From Streptomyces sp. Edi2 (GTDB lineage Bacteria > Actinomycetota > Actinomycetes > Streptomycetales > Streptomycetaceae), in contig NZ_JBEJGX010000003.1 of assembly GCF_040253635.1 (NCBI RefSeq), positions 8,829,501 to 8,893,500 on the forward strand: a DNA stretch of 64,000 nucleotides, given 5' to 3'. The notes beneath the pieces are model-generated. The model was not told the DNA's origin. It saw nothing but the letters and a program-made list of their open reading frames with translations, and searched no databases. Numbering within the stretch: the first letter of the stretch is position 1; every line of letters starts with the position of its first letter. Of this stretch, positions 34,541 to 43,900 are shown piece by piece. The position numbers were made by a program, and so were the translations under genes.

Positions 34541-36042
34541 GTACGTGCTCCTCCTGTGGGTTGAGGTGAGGTGACGCGGTCCGCCGGGGATGCCGGGGCG
34601 CTCGCGGTCTCCTGCGCGGCCGGCGGCAGGATCCGCCGCCCCGCCTTACGGGTGATCAGTAGGGGAATGCACACCAGCAGCGCCAGCGGGCCCACGATGG
34701 CCATCAGACTGCCGCGCAGCAACACCAGCTGGTAGAAGCCGAAGGCGGGCACCAGCAGCGCCGCGAGGGTGCCCCGGCGCCGCCGCAGCCGGTGCCGGAG
34801 GAGGTCGATACGCCGCCCCACCGCGCCGACCAGGCCGAAGACCGCGATGACCGACGGGAAACCGGCCCACATATAGGTCTCGACCCACAGCGGCGCGGAC
34901 AGGTTGGTGAAGGTGTAGCCCGCGTGCCGGGCGAGCAGGATGCCCGCGTCGTCGGGCTTGCCGGACCATACGGCGCGCGGCACGAAGAACAGCGGCGGAC
35001 CCAGCGCCGCCGTCGGGGTGAAGCCATGGGTACGGACGTAGTCCACACCCGTCTCGATCTGCTGGAACGCGTCATAGTCGCCGTTGGAGGTGAACTGCTC
35101 GGCGAGCGAGACCACATGGACCTCTTCCCGCTTGTCGTAGCGGAAGTAGTCGCTGTACGGGAAGACCACCAGCACCACGGCCGCCACGGCCGCCGCACCG
35201 AAGCGGAAGGCGCGCGGCCCCTGCAGCCAGGACGCACTGAAGACCAGCGCCAGCAGAACCGTTCCGGCCCAGAAACGCGGCTGGCTGATGGGGTTGTTGA
35301 CCACGACGTTCACCGCGATCAGCAGCGGCAGCAGCAGCCACCGTAAGCCGCGCAGGGTCCGGTCGCCCTCGGAGAACCGCGGTACGTGCACCAGCGCCAC
35401 CAGTGCCCAGAAGGCCGGTACCGAAAGGGCCCAGGCCGCCATCGCCCGGTCCGCGGAACCGGCCGGCTCCGCCGCTGCCGCCGCCTCGTTGGCCGCCTGC
35501 CGGCTCAGGAAGAAGGCCGACAGCCCGCCCTGACCGGGGATCAGCACGACGGCCAGCAGCAGTGCCAGGCCGCACAGCAGCAGCACCCGCACCGGCGACA
35601 GCCGGCGGGCGAGCAGCGGTTCGAGGACCACGGAGGAGCGCGCCGACCGCCACGACGCCAGCGCCGAGCCCGCGCTGTAGGCCAGAAGTCCCGTCTCCAC
35701 CACGGCCGTTGTCAGGAACGCGGTGTGCGCGTCGACCATGAACCCCCGCGGATACGCATCCGTCGCGAGCATGGCCAGCGGCGCAAGGCCCAGCCAGACA
35801 TAGGCGAAGAGCCAGAAGCCGAAGGCGATCACCCGGGCCCGGACATCCGTCAGCACCCGGGCCAGCGCCCCACCGGTGTGCAGCACCACCACGCACTGCA
35901 CGGCGAGCGCCGCACCGAAGCGGGCGTCCAGCGACTGCAGGATGAGCACCGGCAGCAGCACCACCAGCAGCAGCGCCCAGCAGCACAGTGCGGCGATGCC
36001 ACGCACCGGCGCCGCGGTATCCGGCCGCATCCCCTGCCTCAT
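34537..36042 (-). CDS. Wzy-like polysaccharide polymerase
   Basis: 501 residues, about 12 membrane segments with a large extracytoplasmic loop containing YSDYFRYDKREEVHVVS, as in O-antigen polymerase-like proteins. Sequence conservation in this family is low, so the call rests on topology and on its coupling to Wzz and Wzx genes. ATG at 36042 has GGAGGTGAG upstream. First gene of the minus-strand unit, divergent from a glycosyltransferase gene. Confidence 0.75.
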   Translation of the reverse strand: MRQGMRPDTAAPVRGIAALCCWALLLVVLLPVLILQSLDARFGAALAVQCVVVLHTGGALARVLTDVRARVIAFGFWLFAYVWLGLAPLAMLATDAYPRGFMVDAHTAFLTTAVVETGLLAYSAGSALASWRSARSSVVLEPLLARRLSPVRVLLLCGLALLLAVVLIPGQGGLSAFFLSRQAANEAAAAAEPAGSADRAMAAWALSVPAFWALVALVHVPRFSEGDRTLRGLRWLLLPLLIAVNVVVNNPISQPRFWAGTVLLALVFSASWLQGPRAFRFGAAAVAAVVLVVFPYSDYFRYDKREEVHVVSLAEQFTSNGDYDAFQQIETGVDYVRTHGFTPTAALGPPLFFVPRAVWSGKPDDAGILLARHAGYTFTNLSAPLWVETYMWAGFPSVIAVFGLVGAVGRRIDLLRHRLRRRRGTLAALLVPAFGFYQLVLLRGSLMAIVGPLALLVCIPLLITRKAGRRILPPAAQETASAPASPADRVTSPQPTGGART

Positions 36043-36194
36043 CGGCTCACCTCCCCCCAACTCCCCACCAGCGATCACAATCTAAGGGACACCGGGAGAA
36101 CAAGGTCGCCTTCGGGACACAATCGCAACCCAATTCACAGCCCGCGGGCCCCGGCGGGCTCCTACGATGACCGCACATCCTGAGGGGGCCAGAC

Positions 36195-37436
36195 TTGGAA
36201 GACTCGTTTGCGGGCCGGTGTGTGCTGGTGGTCTCGACCAACTACGCGCCCGAACACACCGGTATTGGGCCGTACTCGACACAGATAGCCGAGCACTTGG
36301 CCGCATCCGGCGCCGACACCCATGTCCTCGCGGGCATGCCGCACTACCCGGCCTGGCGGGTGGCGGAGGGCTATCGCGGCCGGTGGCGGATACGGGAGCG
36401 CCGCGGCGGGGTCACGGTGCACCGCCGGCGCCACACCGTGCCGTCGCGTCAGACCGCCCTGCGCCGCGCGCTGTTCGAGGCCGGCATCCTGGCGCACGGC
36501 GCCGTGGCACCACCGCGTATCCGACCCGATGTGGTGCTGACCCAGATGCCCAGCCTGGCCGGTGGAGTGCTGGGCGGGCGGCTCGCACGGCAGGCGGGGG
36601 TACCTCATGTCGTCGTCGTCCAGGACCTGATGGGGGCCGCCGCCGAACAGAGCGGCATCCAGGGCGGTGGCCGGGCCGCCGCCCTGGCCGGAGCGGTGGA
36701 GGCCAGGGTCCTGCGGGGGGCGGCCGTCGTCGGGGTGGTGCACGAATCGTTCGTGGACCGGGTCACGGCCATGGGCGTGCCGCGCGACCGGGTGCAGGTG
36801 GTGCCCAACTGGACCCATGTGGAGGGCCCGAGCGGCGACCGTGAGCGGACCCGGGAGCGGCTGGGCTGGTCCTCGGAGGAGACCGTGGTGCTGCACGCCG
36901 GCAACATGGGACTCAAGCAGGGACTGGAGGTACTGGTCGAGGCCGCCCGGCTCGCCGATCAGGACGCCGCGCCGGTACGGATCGTGCTGATGGGTGACGG
37001 CAACCAGCGCGCACACCTGCAACGGCTCGCCGCGGGCGTCTCCTCGCTGTCCTTCCTGCCGCCCGCCGGCACCGCGGAGTTCCCCGAGGTGCTTGCCGCC
37101 GCCGATGTCCTCGCGGTGACCCAGAAGGCCTCCGTACTGGACATGAGCCTGCCGTCCAAGCTCACCTCGTACTTCATGACGGGCCGGCCGGTGATCGCGT
37201 CGGTGGCCGCCGAAGGGGGGACCGCCCAGGAGGTGCTGCGTGCGGGGGCCGGGTCGGTGATCGCGCCGGAGGACCCGAAGGCGCTGCTGGCGGAGGTCCG
37301 GGCGCTTGCCGACGACCCGGAGCGGGCGGCCCGGCTGGGAGCCCGGGGCCCGCGGTACGTCGAGGAGCGGCTGAGCAGCCGGGCCGGTCTGGAGCGGATC
37401 ACGGCGCTGCTGCGGCGCGCGACGACGGGCCGGTAG
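36195..37436 (+). CDS. GT4 glycosyltransferase, WcaI-like
   Basis: 413 residues, GT-B fold. The N-terminal VLVVSTNYAPEHTGIGPYSTQIAEHLA is typical of WcaI-like enzymes. The C-terminal half has VVLHAGNMGLKQGLEVLVEAA and the donor-binding region PSKLTSYFMTGRPVIAS. It transfers a sugar from a nucleotide donor to the lipid-linked repeat unit. The start is TTG with GAGGGGG 7 nt upstream. Monocistronic, bounded downstream by a shared terminator. Confidence 0.87.
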   Translation: MEDSFAGRCVLVVSTNYAPEHTGIGPYSTQIAEHLAASGADTHVLAGMPHYPAWRVAEGYRGRWRIRERRGGVTVHRRRHTVPSRQTALRRALFEAGILAHGAVAPPRIRPDVVLTQMPSLAGGVLGGRLARQAGVPHVVVVQDLMGAAAEQSGIQGGGRAAALAGAVEARVLRGAAVVGVVHESFVDRVTAMGVPRDRVQVVPNWTHVEGPSGDRERTRERLGWSSEETVVLHAGNMGLKQGLEVLVEAARLADQDAAPVRIVLMGDGNQRAHLQRLAAGVSSLSFLPPAGTAEFPEVLAAADVLAVTQKASVLDMSLPSKLTSYFMTGRPVIASVAAEGGTAQEVLRAGAGSVIAPEDPKALLAEVRALADDPERAARLGARGPRYVEERLSSRAGLERITALLRRATTGR

Positions 37437-37440
37437 CCGC

Positions 37441-37473
37441 GGGCGGCGGGGGCGGTGTCCGTCCCCGCCGCCC
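37441..37473. terminator. Bidirectional hairpin between two glycosyltransferase genes
   Basis: 11-bp stem GGGCGGCGGGG/CCCCGCCGCCC with an 11-nt loop in the 41-bp gap between convergent genes. Confidence 0.68.
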
Positions 37474-37477
37474 CGGA

Positions 37478-38602
37478 TCACCCGGCGCCGGGCCGGGTGA
37501 GCGAGCCGTACAGCTCCTCCAGCCGGTCGGCCACGGCCGCCAGCGAGAACTCCGCCTCGACGGCCTCCCGGCCCGCGCGGGAGACGCGCTCCCGCAGCGG
37601 GCCGTCCTCCAGGAGTTGCAGCACCGCATCCGCCAGCTGTTCCGGCGAACCGTCGGTCACCAGAGCGGCCTCGCGCCGCCGGAGGGCCGGGGCGATACCG
37701 CAGCTGTCCGTGCACACCACCGGCGTGCCCACCGCCAAGGACTCCAGCACGCTCATCGGGAACGGTTCGTCGACGCTGGGCAGGACGTACACCGTGGCCC
37801 GCGCGGTCCGTCGCACGGCGGCGTCGTGGTCGAGGGCCCCGCCGTACGTCACCACCTCGCCGAGCCCTTCCCCGGCGATCAGCCGGCGGACCTCCGCGAG
37901 CCGCCCCTCGTCCGAACCGTGCAGAGTGAAGGACACCTCGGGCCGCTTGCGGTGCACCAGCGCCGCCATCCGCACGAAGGCCTCGGGCCGTTTGCGGCTC
38001 TGCAGGCGGGCGAGGAAGAGCACATCGGCCGCACTCCGGTCCGTGTCGCCGGCCCGTACGCGGACTCCGTTGGGGAGCCTGACCAGGCGTGGTCCGCGCG
38101 GCCCCAGCACCTGCCGCAGGCCGGCCTCTTCCTCGTCGGTGAGCACCAGTGCCGCCGCCGACCGGCGCAGCAGCGGGACGTACACCCGGTCGAAGATCCA
38201 GGCCACCGCCGAGCGGCGCGGCTGGACCATGCCGTGTGTCTGCACCACGAAGGGGCGGCGGCGCACCACGGCCACCGCGAGCGCGGCCAGCGAGACCAGA
38301 TCGCGCCCGGCGTGCAGATGCAGCGCCTCCGCCCGGCCGGCACTTCGCCAGAGCAGCGGCACCAGCCCCGGGTGGAACAGGCCGAGGAACCCCTGCCCCG
38401 GTACCAGGGTGCGGGCCGGCCGGGCGCGGAGCGGCACTCCGTCCACGGACCGCGGGGGCGCGCCCCGCCCCCGCCACAGCGAGACCAGCTCCACCCCGTG
38501 GCCGCGCGAGGCCAGTTCGCCCAGCTGCCCGGTGGCCACGCTCACCGGGCCGCCGTACGCCCCGTCGTCGCTGACCAGGGTCACGACATGGGTGACCCTC
38601 AT
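37478..38602 (-). CDS. GT4 glycosyltransferase
   Basis: 374 residues. N-terminal VTHVVTLVSDDGAYGGPVSVA, then VLFLARLQSRKRPEAFV and the C-terminal E-x7-E motif region EPFPMSVLESLAVGTPVV. Standard GT-B retaining glycosyltransferase of family 4; donor and acceptor cannot be told. Its ATG overlaps the acyltransferase stop (ATGA), so it forms an operon with the acyltransferase and gmd genes. Confidence 0.87.
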   Translation of the reverse strand: MRVTHVVTLVSDDGAYGGPVSVATGQLGELASRGHGVELVSLWRGRGAPPRSVDGVPLRARPARTLVPGQGFLGLFHPGLVPLLWRSAGRAEALHLHAGRDLVSLAALAVAVVRRRPFVVQTHGMVQPRRSAVAWIFDRVYVPLLRRSAAALVLTDEEEAGLRQVLGPRGPRLVRLPNGVRVRAGDTDRSAADVLFLARLQSRKRPEAFVRMAALVHRKRPEVSFTLHGSDEGRLAEVRRLIAGEGLGEVVTYGGALDHDAAVRRTARATVYVLPSVDEPFPMSVLESLAVGTPVVCTDSCGIAPALRRREAALVTDGSPEQLADAVLQLLEDGPLRERVSRAGREAVEAEFSLAAVADRLEELYGSLTRPGAG

Positions 38603-39159
38603 ACCGCACCCCCGGTGGTGTGCACGGCCCCCGGGGGCACATCGCGGTGGGCCACCACGCCGGCGCCGACCACCGCACCCGCCCCGACGGTGACGCCGCG
38701 CAGCACCATGGCGCGGGCAGCCACCCAGGACCCCTCCGCCAGATGGATCGGCGCATTGTCGAACTCGAAGGTGGGCGAGCGCCGTTGATGGCTTCCGGTG
38801 CACAGCACGGCGCCCTGGGACACACAGACGTCACGGGCAATGCTGATCGGCTCCAGGTTGATCAGCCAGGAGTCCTCGCCGATCCAGACGTCGTCGCCGA
38901 CCGTCAGCTTCCACGGCCACTGCACCCGCACCCGGTGCCGGATCAGCACCCGTTCGCCGATGCGGGCGCCGAAGGCCCGCAGCAGCGGGGGCCGCAGCCG
39001 CGGCGGGCACCACCACTTCATGAACACCAGGTTCAGCACGGCGAACCAGGCGGCCTGCGTCAGCAGCCCCCGGCCCTTGTCGTAACCGGCGCCGGTGAAA
39101 CCGCGCAGCCGGCGGTCGGTGGCGGCAGAAGTGGAGGTGGAGGTGGACGGAGAGGTCAT
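38599..39159 (-). CDS. WcaF-like left-handed beta-helix acyltransferase
   Basis: 186 residues with hexapeptide repeats ([70 protein letters not shown]). This is the LbH acetyltransferase fold of WcaF/NodL-type enzymes that O-acetylate sugars of exopolysaccharides. Coupled by ATGA overlaps to gmd upstream and a glycosyltransferase downstream. The N-terminal 20 residues are a Ser/Thr-rich low-complexity stretch. Confidence 0.85.
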   Translation of the reverse strand: MTSPSTSTSTSAATDRRLRGFTGAGYDKGRGLLTQAAWFAVLNLVFMKWWCPPRLRPPLLRAFGARIGERVLIRHRVRVQWPWKLTVGDDVWIGEDSWLINLEPISIARDVCVSQGAVLCTGSHQRRSPTFEFDNAPIHLAEGSWVAARAMVLRGVTVGAGAVVGAGVVAHRDVPPGAVHTTGGAV

Positions 39160-40169
39160 CGGTCCACCCGCACCCGGTGGCCGGAGAGTTCGTCCGCCAG
39201 CTGCCGTACATCCGACTCGACCATGATCCGCGCGAGTTCGTCGAACTGCACCTTCGCCGACCAGTCCAGCAGGCTCTTTGTCTTTGATGCGTCGCCGATG
39301 AGCGCGTCCACTTCGGAGGGCCGCTCGTACTTCGGGTCGAAGCGCACATAGCGCTCCCAGTCCAGCTCCACGGTGGCGAAGGCGGCCTGCAGGAAGTCGC
39401 GCACGGTCGCGGCCACACCGGTCGCCACGACATAGTCGTCGGGCTCCTCCCGCTGGAGCATCAGCCACATGGCCTCCACGTACTCCGGGGCGTAGCCCCA
39501 GTCGCGGACGGCGTCGAGGTTGCCCAGGTAGAGGTGTTCCTGCAGTCCTGCCTGTATGCGGGCCACCGCGCGGGTTATCTTGCGGGTGACGAAGGTTTCG
39601 CCCCGCCGCGGGCTCTCGTGGTTGAAGAGAATGCCGTTCACGCCGAACAGCCCGTACGCCTCGCGGTAGTTGACCGTGGACCAGTACGCCATCACCTTGG
39701 CGCAGCCGTACGGGCTGCGCGGGTGGAAGGGCGTCGCCTCGTTCTGCGGCGGCGGGGTGGCGCCGAACATCTCCGAGGACGAGGCCTGGTAGAGCCGGGT
39801 CTGCACCCCGCTGGCGCGGATGGCCTCCAACAGTCGTACGGCGCCCAGTCCGGTCACATCGCCGGTGTAGAGGGGAGCGTCGAAGGAGACCCGGACATGG
39901 GACTGCGCCCCGAGGTTGTAGACCTCGTCGGGCTGCACATCGCGCAGCAGGTTCACCAGGGCGACCCCGTCCGAGAGGTCGCAGTGGTGCAGCAGCAGTC
40001 TGCGGTCCGGGGTGTGCGGGTCCTGGTAGATGTGGTCGATGCGCTCGGTGTTGAAGCTCGACGAGCGCCTCATCAGCCCGTGCACCTCATAGCCCTTACC
40101 GAGCAGCAATTCGGCGAGATAGGAACCGTCCTGTCCGGTGATTCCTGTGATGACCGCGGTTTTCGGCAT
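39156..40169 (-). CDS. gmd: GDP-mannose 4,6-dehydratase
   Basis: 337-residue extended [23 protein letters not shown] (NADP-binding), [34 protein letters not shown] with the catalytic Ser/Glu, [12 protein letters not shown] (Y-x3-K), and [17 protein letters not shown]. These are diagnostic of Gmd, which makes GDP-4-keto-6-deoxymannose. Divergent from fcl, which uses that product. ATG at 40169 has GGGGGGAAG upstream. Confidence 0.95.
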   Translation of the reverse strand: MPKTAVITGITGQDGSYLAELLLGKGYEVHGLMRRSSSFNTERIDHIYQDPHTPDRRLLLHHCDLSDGVALVNLLRDVQPDEVYNLGAQSHVRVSFDAPLYTGDVTGLGAVRLLEAIRASGVQTRLYQASSSEMFGATPPPQNEATPFHPRSPYGCAKVMAYWSTVNYREAYGLFGVNGILFNHESPRRGETFVTRKITRAVARIQAGLQEHLYLGNLDAVRDWGYAPEYVEAMWLMLQREEPDDYVVATGVAATVRDFLQAAFATVELDWERYVRFDPKYERPSEVDALIGDASKTKSLLDWSAKVQFDELARIMVESDVRQLADELSGHRVRVDR

Positions 40170-40189
40170 GGCTTCCCCCCACGAGAAGT

Positions 40190-40199
40190 GATGTACATC
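40190..40199. promoter_or_regulatory. Palindrome GATGTACATC in the gmd-fcl divergent region
   Basis: Perfect 10-bp palindrome 21 nt upstream of gmd in the 156-bp divergent region. It may be a regulator site; no regulator gene is adjacent. Confidence 0.25.
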
Positions 40200-40325
40200 G
40201 GGATCGATCAATGGATTTCCCACGCGCCGGCGGACCGCGGGGCGTGGACGCTACCTGCTCCGTGGCCGGTGGTCGAGAGCGGAGTGCGGCAGATATTTCC
40301 TGAAATAGCCGGTGGGCGTATCGGG

Positions 40326-41291
40326 ATGACTGACACAATCCGCCCCATGGATGACTTGCTGCCCACACCCGCCCGTGTCTTCGTCGCGGGCCACCGAGGC
40401 CTGGTGGGATCCGCCGTGGCCCGACGGCTGACCGCCCAGGGCTATGACGTGGTGACCCGTACGCACGCGGAGCTCGACCTGCGAGATGCCGATGCCACCG
40501 CGGAGTTCCTGCGCGCGGCCCGGCCCGATGCCGTCGTCCTGGCGGCCGCCAAAGTCGGCGGAATCATGGCCAACAGCACCTACCCCGTGCAGTTCCTGGA
40601 GGACAACCTGAGCATCCAGCTCAGCGTCATCGCCGGTGCGCACCAGGCCGGAGTCCGCCGCCTGCTGTTCCTCGGATCGAGCTGCATCTACCCCAAGCAC
40701 GCCACGCAGCCCATCACCGAAGACGCCCTGCTGAGCGGGCCGTTGGAACCCACCAACGAGGCATACGCGATAGCCAAGATCGCCGGACTGGTCCAGATCC
40801 GGTCCTACCGCCGGCAGTACGGAGCCTCCTACATCTCCGCCATGCCGACGAACCTCTACGGCCCCGGCGACAACTTCGACCTGGAAACCTCGCACGTGCT
40901 GCCCGCGCTCATCCGCCGCTTCCACGAGGCGAAGGAGAAGGGGCAGGAAGAACTCACCCTCTGGGGCACCGGCACCCCGCTGCGCGAATTCCTGCACGTC
41001 GACGACCTGGCCGCGGCCTGCGAGGTGCTGCTGCGCCGCTATGACGGCGACGACACCGTCAACGTCGGCTGCGGCGAGGACCTGACCATCGCCGACCTCG
41101 CGTCCTGTGTCGCCTCCGCGGTGGGCTACGAGGGACGGATCGCCTTCGACCCGTCCCGGCCCGACGGCACCCCGCGCAAGCTGCTCGACATCAGCAGGAT
41201 GCGTGCGCTGGGCTGGTCGCCCACCATCCCGCTGGCCGAGGGCATCGCAAGCACCTACCGGGCGTGGCAGGAGGAGGCGGCCCGGGTGTGA
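40326..41291 (+). CDS. fcl: GDP-L-fucose synthase
   Basis: 321-residue SDR: VFVAGHRGLVGSAVARRL, AAAKVGGIMANSTYP, FLGSSCIYPKHATQPI, EAYAIAKIAGL (Y-x3-K), PTNLYGPGDNFD and GTGTPLREFLHVDDLA are the classic motifs of the epimerase-reductase that makes GDP-L-fucose (WcaG). Together with gmd it supplies fucose for the polysaccharide. ATG at 40326 was preferred over 40347 because only it has a purine-rich upstream segment (GGTGGGCG). Confidence 0.93.
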   Translation: MTDTIRPMDDLLPTPARVFVAGHRGLVGSAVARRLTAQGYDVVTRTHAELDLRDADATAEFLRAARPDAVVLAAAKVGGIMANSTYPVQFLEDNLSIQLSVIAGAHQAGVRRLLFLGSSCIYPKHATQPITEDALLSGPLEPTNEAYAIAKIAGLVQIRSYRRQYGASYISAMPTNLYGPGDNFDLETSHVLPALIRRFHEAKEKGQEELTLWGTGTPLREFLHVDDLAAACEVLLRRYDGDDTVNVGCGEDLTIADLASCVASAVGYEGRIAFDPSRPDGTPRKLLDISRMRALGWSPTIPLAEGIASTYRAWQEEAARV

Positions 41292-41306
41292 GCGGGCCCG
41301 TCCCCT

Positions 41307-41353
41307 GGTGTGCGTCCGGCGCCCGCCCCACGGTGAGGCGCCGGCCGCACACC
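41307..41353. terminator. Long hairpin between fcl and the initiating transferase gene
   Basis: 17-bp stem with one mismatch, loop of 13 nt, between convergent genes. Arms begin GGTGTGCG and end CGCACACC. Confidence 0.7.
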
Positions 41354-41367
41354 GGAGCCCTGTGTCC

Positions 41368-42870
41368 CTAGTAGGCACCGCGCCCGTCCACCACGGCGCG
41401 CACGGTCCGGACCAGCACACCGATGTCCCTGCCGTAGGACCAGTTGTCCACATAGCTCAGATCCAGTGCGACGGTCTCGTCCCAGGAGAGGTCCGACCGC
41501 CCGCTGACCTGCCACAGACCGGTCAGCCCCGGCTTGACGGATAAGCGGCGGATCTCGGTCCCGTCGTACCGCTCGACCTCCTCGGGAAGCGGCGGCCGCG
41601 GCCCGACCAAGGACATATGACCGGCCAGGACGTTGAACAGCTGGGGCAGTTCGTCCAGCGAGAAGCGCCGCAGCACACGGCCCACCCGGGTCACCCGGGG
41701 GTCTCTTCGGATCTTGAACATCGCCCCGTCGTTCTCGTTCGCCGGCTCCAGCGCGCCCCGCATCCGGTCGGCGGCGACCACCATCGTGCGGAACTTCCAC
41801 ATCCGGAACGGCATCAGATCCCGGCCGATCCGGATCTGCCAGTAGAACACCGGGCCGGCGGTGGTGAGCCTTATGGCCGCGGCCACGGCGGCGAAGACGG
41901 GGGAGAGCAGCACGAGCAGCAGCAGGGCACCCAACCGGTCGGTGACCTGCTTCAGTAACACCGGAAGCCCCCGCTGGCCCGCCGGGTCGATGTGCATCAC
42001 CGTCAGCCCCGCCGCCTCGGCGAGCCGGACCCGGTGCTGTGACACATCGATGAGGCCGGGAAGTATGGCCAGATTCCGCCCCCCGTCGTGCAGCGCCCAG
42101 GCCAGTCGGCGCACCCGTGCGGCGGAGAGCTGACGCCCCGGCGCCACAAAGACGAGATCGGCATCGAGCTGCGCGGCGCACCTGAGGACGATCTCCCCGT
42201 CCGGCGCCCCCTCGGGGGCCTCCCCGTCGCACGCGAGCCGGGCGGGGACGGGCAGCGCCGAGTCAGTGGCTTCCTCTCCCACGAGGCAGCTGCCGACGAC
42301 GACATATTCGTGGTCGGTACGGTGCGCCAGCTCCGCGAGCACCACATCGACGGCGCCCGCCTCCCCGACGACCAGGACGCGTCGCAGCGCCTGCGCACGG
42401 CGGCGCATGGCCAGCAGATACCGGTGGACGAGTCTGCGCCGGACCATGCTCAGCCCCAGGCAGGGCAGCAGCGCGAGCACACAGATCCCGAGGTCGACAT
42501 CGATGCGCACCCCGACACAGATGACGGCCAGCACGCCCAGCATGGTCAGCCAGTCCCGCACGACCGGCAGCACCGTGTTGCCGTTGCTCAGTTCCTCTCT
42601 GGTGTAACGATTCTTCGTCATGCCGACGGCCAGCCACGACAGACCGGCGAGCACCGCCGTGAGCCACGGCTGCGGCTGTCGCGTCACGGCACAGAGCACG
42701 CCGACCGGCACCAGGGCGCCCAACGCGTCCACGGCCCACGCCAGCCGCACCAGCCAGCGCTCCATCGGTCTGTGCCTGCCTGCCTCGCTGCGCTGCGGCG
42801 CACGATCCACCTTGGCTGTTCCGGCAGGTGATTCCATCACCCGTGACCCGGCAGCTTCGAACAACCCCAT
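41368..42870 (-). CDS. WcaJ-like polyprenyl glycosylphosphotransferase
   Basis: 500 residues. The N-terminal half has about four membrane segments and a CoA-binding-like domain (RVLVVGEAGAVDVVLAEL). The C-terminal bacterial sugar transferase domain shows KQVTDRLGALLLLVLLSPVF, FRMWKFRTMV, RDPRVTRVGRVLRRFSLDELPQLFNVLAGHMSLVGPRP and LSVKPGLTGLWQVSGRS. It moves sugar-1-phosphate to undecaprenyl phosphate and so starts repeat-unit synthesis. ATG at 42870 has GGGGGG upstream. Confidence 0.93.
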   Translation of the reverse strand: MGLFEAAGSRVMESPAGTAKVDRAPQRSEAGRHRPMERWLVRLAWAVDALGALVPVGVLCAVTRQPQPWLTAVLAGLSWLAVGMTKNRYTREELSNGNTVLPVVRDWLTMLGVLAVICVGVRIDVDLGICVLALLPCLGLSMVRRRLVHRYLLAMRRRAQALRRVLVVGEAGAVDVVLAELAHRTDHEYVVVGSCLVGEEATDSALPVPARLACDGEAPEGAPDGEIVLRCAAQLDADLVFVAPGRQLSAARVRRLAWALHDGGRNLAILPGLIDVSQHRVRLAEAAGLTVMHIDPAGQRGLPVLLKQVTDRLGALLLLVLLSPVFAAVAAAIRLTTAGPVFYWQIRIGRDLMPFRMWKFRTMVVAADRMRGALEPANENDGAMFKIRRDPRVTRVGRVLRRFSLDELPQLFNVLAGHMSLVGPRPPLPEEVERYDGTEIRRLSVKPGLTGLWQVSGRSDLSWDETVALDLSYVDNWSYGRDIGVLVRTVRAVVDGRGAY

Positions 42871-43158
42871 GGCCCCCCACTTGGTCGTCCCCTCATTCCG
42901 GCGCGGCTGGAGCCCCCCGGCCACACAACCGCCTCCGTGTCGGACGTGACGCTAGAGCACGGTGCGCCCGACTGCTGTGGTTTACCTATTTTGAGTGTTC
43001 TTGTGTCCGATTGTTTACAAGCCAACGGTCGCGTGATCCGGTTTCAGCCGTTGTTCCGTGGCCCGGACCGGGCAGGCGGACCGGGCAGGTGGCACCGCTC
43101 GCCGCCGGCGCAGGACGTTCCGGTGTGTGCCGCCCGCACCCCGCTTAGCATGCAGGCC
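42871..43158. promoter_or_regulatory. AT-richer divergent promoter region
   Basis: 288 bp between the divergent initiating transferase and AIM24 genes. The segment 42975-43025 is clearly AT-richer than the genes and includes the inverted repeat CTTGT...ACAAG. Probably holds both promoters; no ORF is convincing. Confidence 0.4.
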
Positions 43159-43836
43159 ATGAACAGCGACCTTTTCTCTGCCGAGAACATGGCCACACCC
43201 GCCACCGCGCCCGGCATGATCCAGCAGAACGCCAAGTCCATCAAGTACACCCTGGACGGCGAGTGTTATGCGCGGCAGGGCTCGATGATCGCCTACCGCG
43301 GTGATCTGCAATTCGAGAAGCAGGGGCAGGGCGTCGGCAAGTTCCTCAAGCGCGCGGTCACCGGCGAGGGGCTGGCACTGATGGCCGTACGGGGCCGCGG
43401 CGAGGTGTGGTTCGCGCACGAGGCCGCCAACTGCTTCGTCATCGACCTCGCCCCCGGTGACGGCATCACCGTCAACGGCCGCAATGTGCTGTGCTTCGAC
43501 CCGTCCCTCTCCTACGAGATCAAGGTCGTCAAGGGCGCCGGGATGGTCGGCGGCGGGCTCTTCAACTCCGTCTTCAGCGGGCAGGGCAAACTGGCGGTGA
43601 TGTGCGAGGGCAACCCTCTCGTCATACCCGTGTCCCCGCAGTCCCCGGTCTTCGTCGACACCGACGCCGTGGTCGGCTGGAGCAGCAGCCTGCAGACCAC
43701 ACTGCACCGCTCGCAGAGCCTCGGCTCGATGCTCCGCGGCGGCTCCGGCGAGGCGGTCCAACTCCGTCTCGACGGCGAGGGCTTCGTGATCGTACGGCCC
43801 AGTGAACTCCGCCCGGAGAAGGCGGCAGGCAACTGA
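43159..43836 (+). CDS. AIM24 family protein
   Basis: 225-residue AIM24/TIGR00266-type beta-sheet protein: ECYARQGSMIAYRGDLQFE, GEVWFAHEAANCFVIDLAPGDGITVNGRNVLCFDPSLSYEI, GLFNSVFSGQGKLAVMCEGNPLVIPV. The family is widespread and conserved in streptomycetes; the role is unclear. ATG at 43159 (MNSDLF) is preferred with AGG upstream; ATG at 43150 is possible. Confidence 0.85.
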   Translation: MNSDLFSAENMATPATAPGMIQQNAKSIKYTLDGECYARQGSMIAYRGDLQFEKQGQGVGKFLKRAVTGEGLALMAVRGRGEVWFAHEAANCFVIDLAPGDGITVNGRNVLCFDPSLSYEIKVVKGAGMVGGGLFNSVFSGQGKLAVMCEGNPLVIPVSPQSPVFVDTDAVVGWSSSLQTTLHRSQSLGSMLRGGSGEAVQLRLDGEGFVIVRPSELRPEKAAGN

Positions 43837-43900
43837 CCGGCACCGGGCAGCGGCGGAGGCGACTTCGCCGGGTGCGTCACCGGCTGGCATGATCGCGCCC

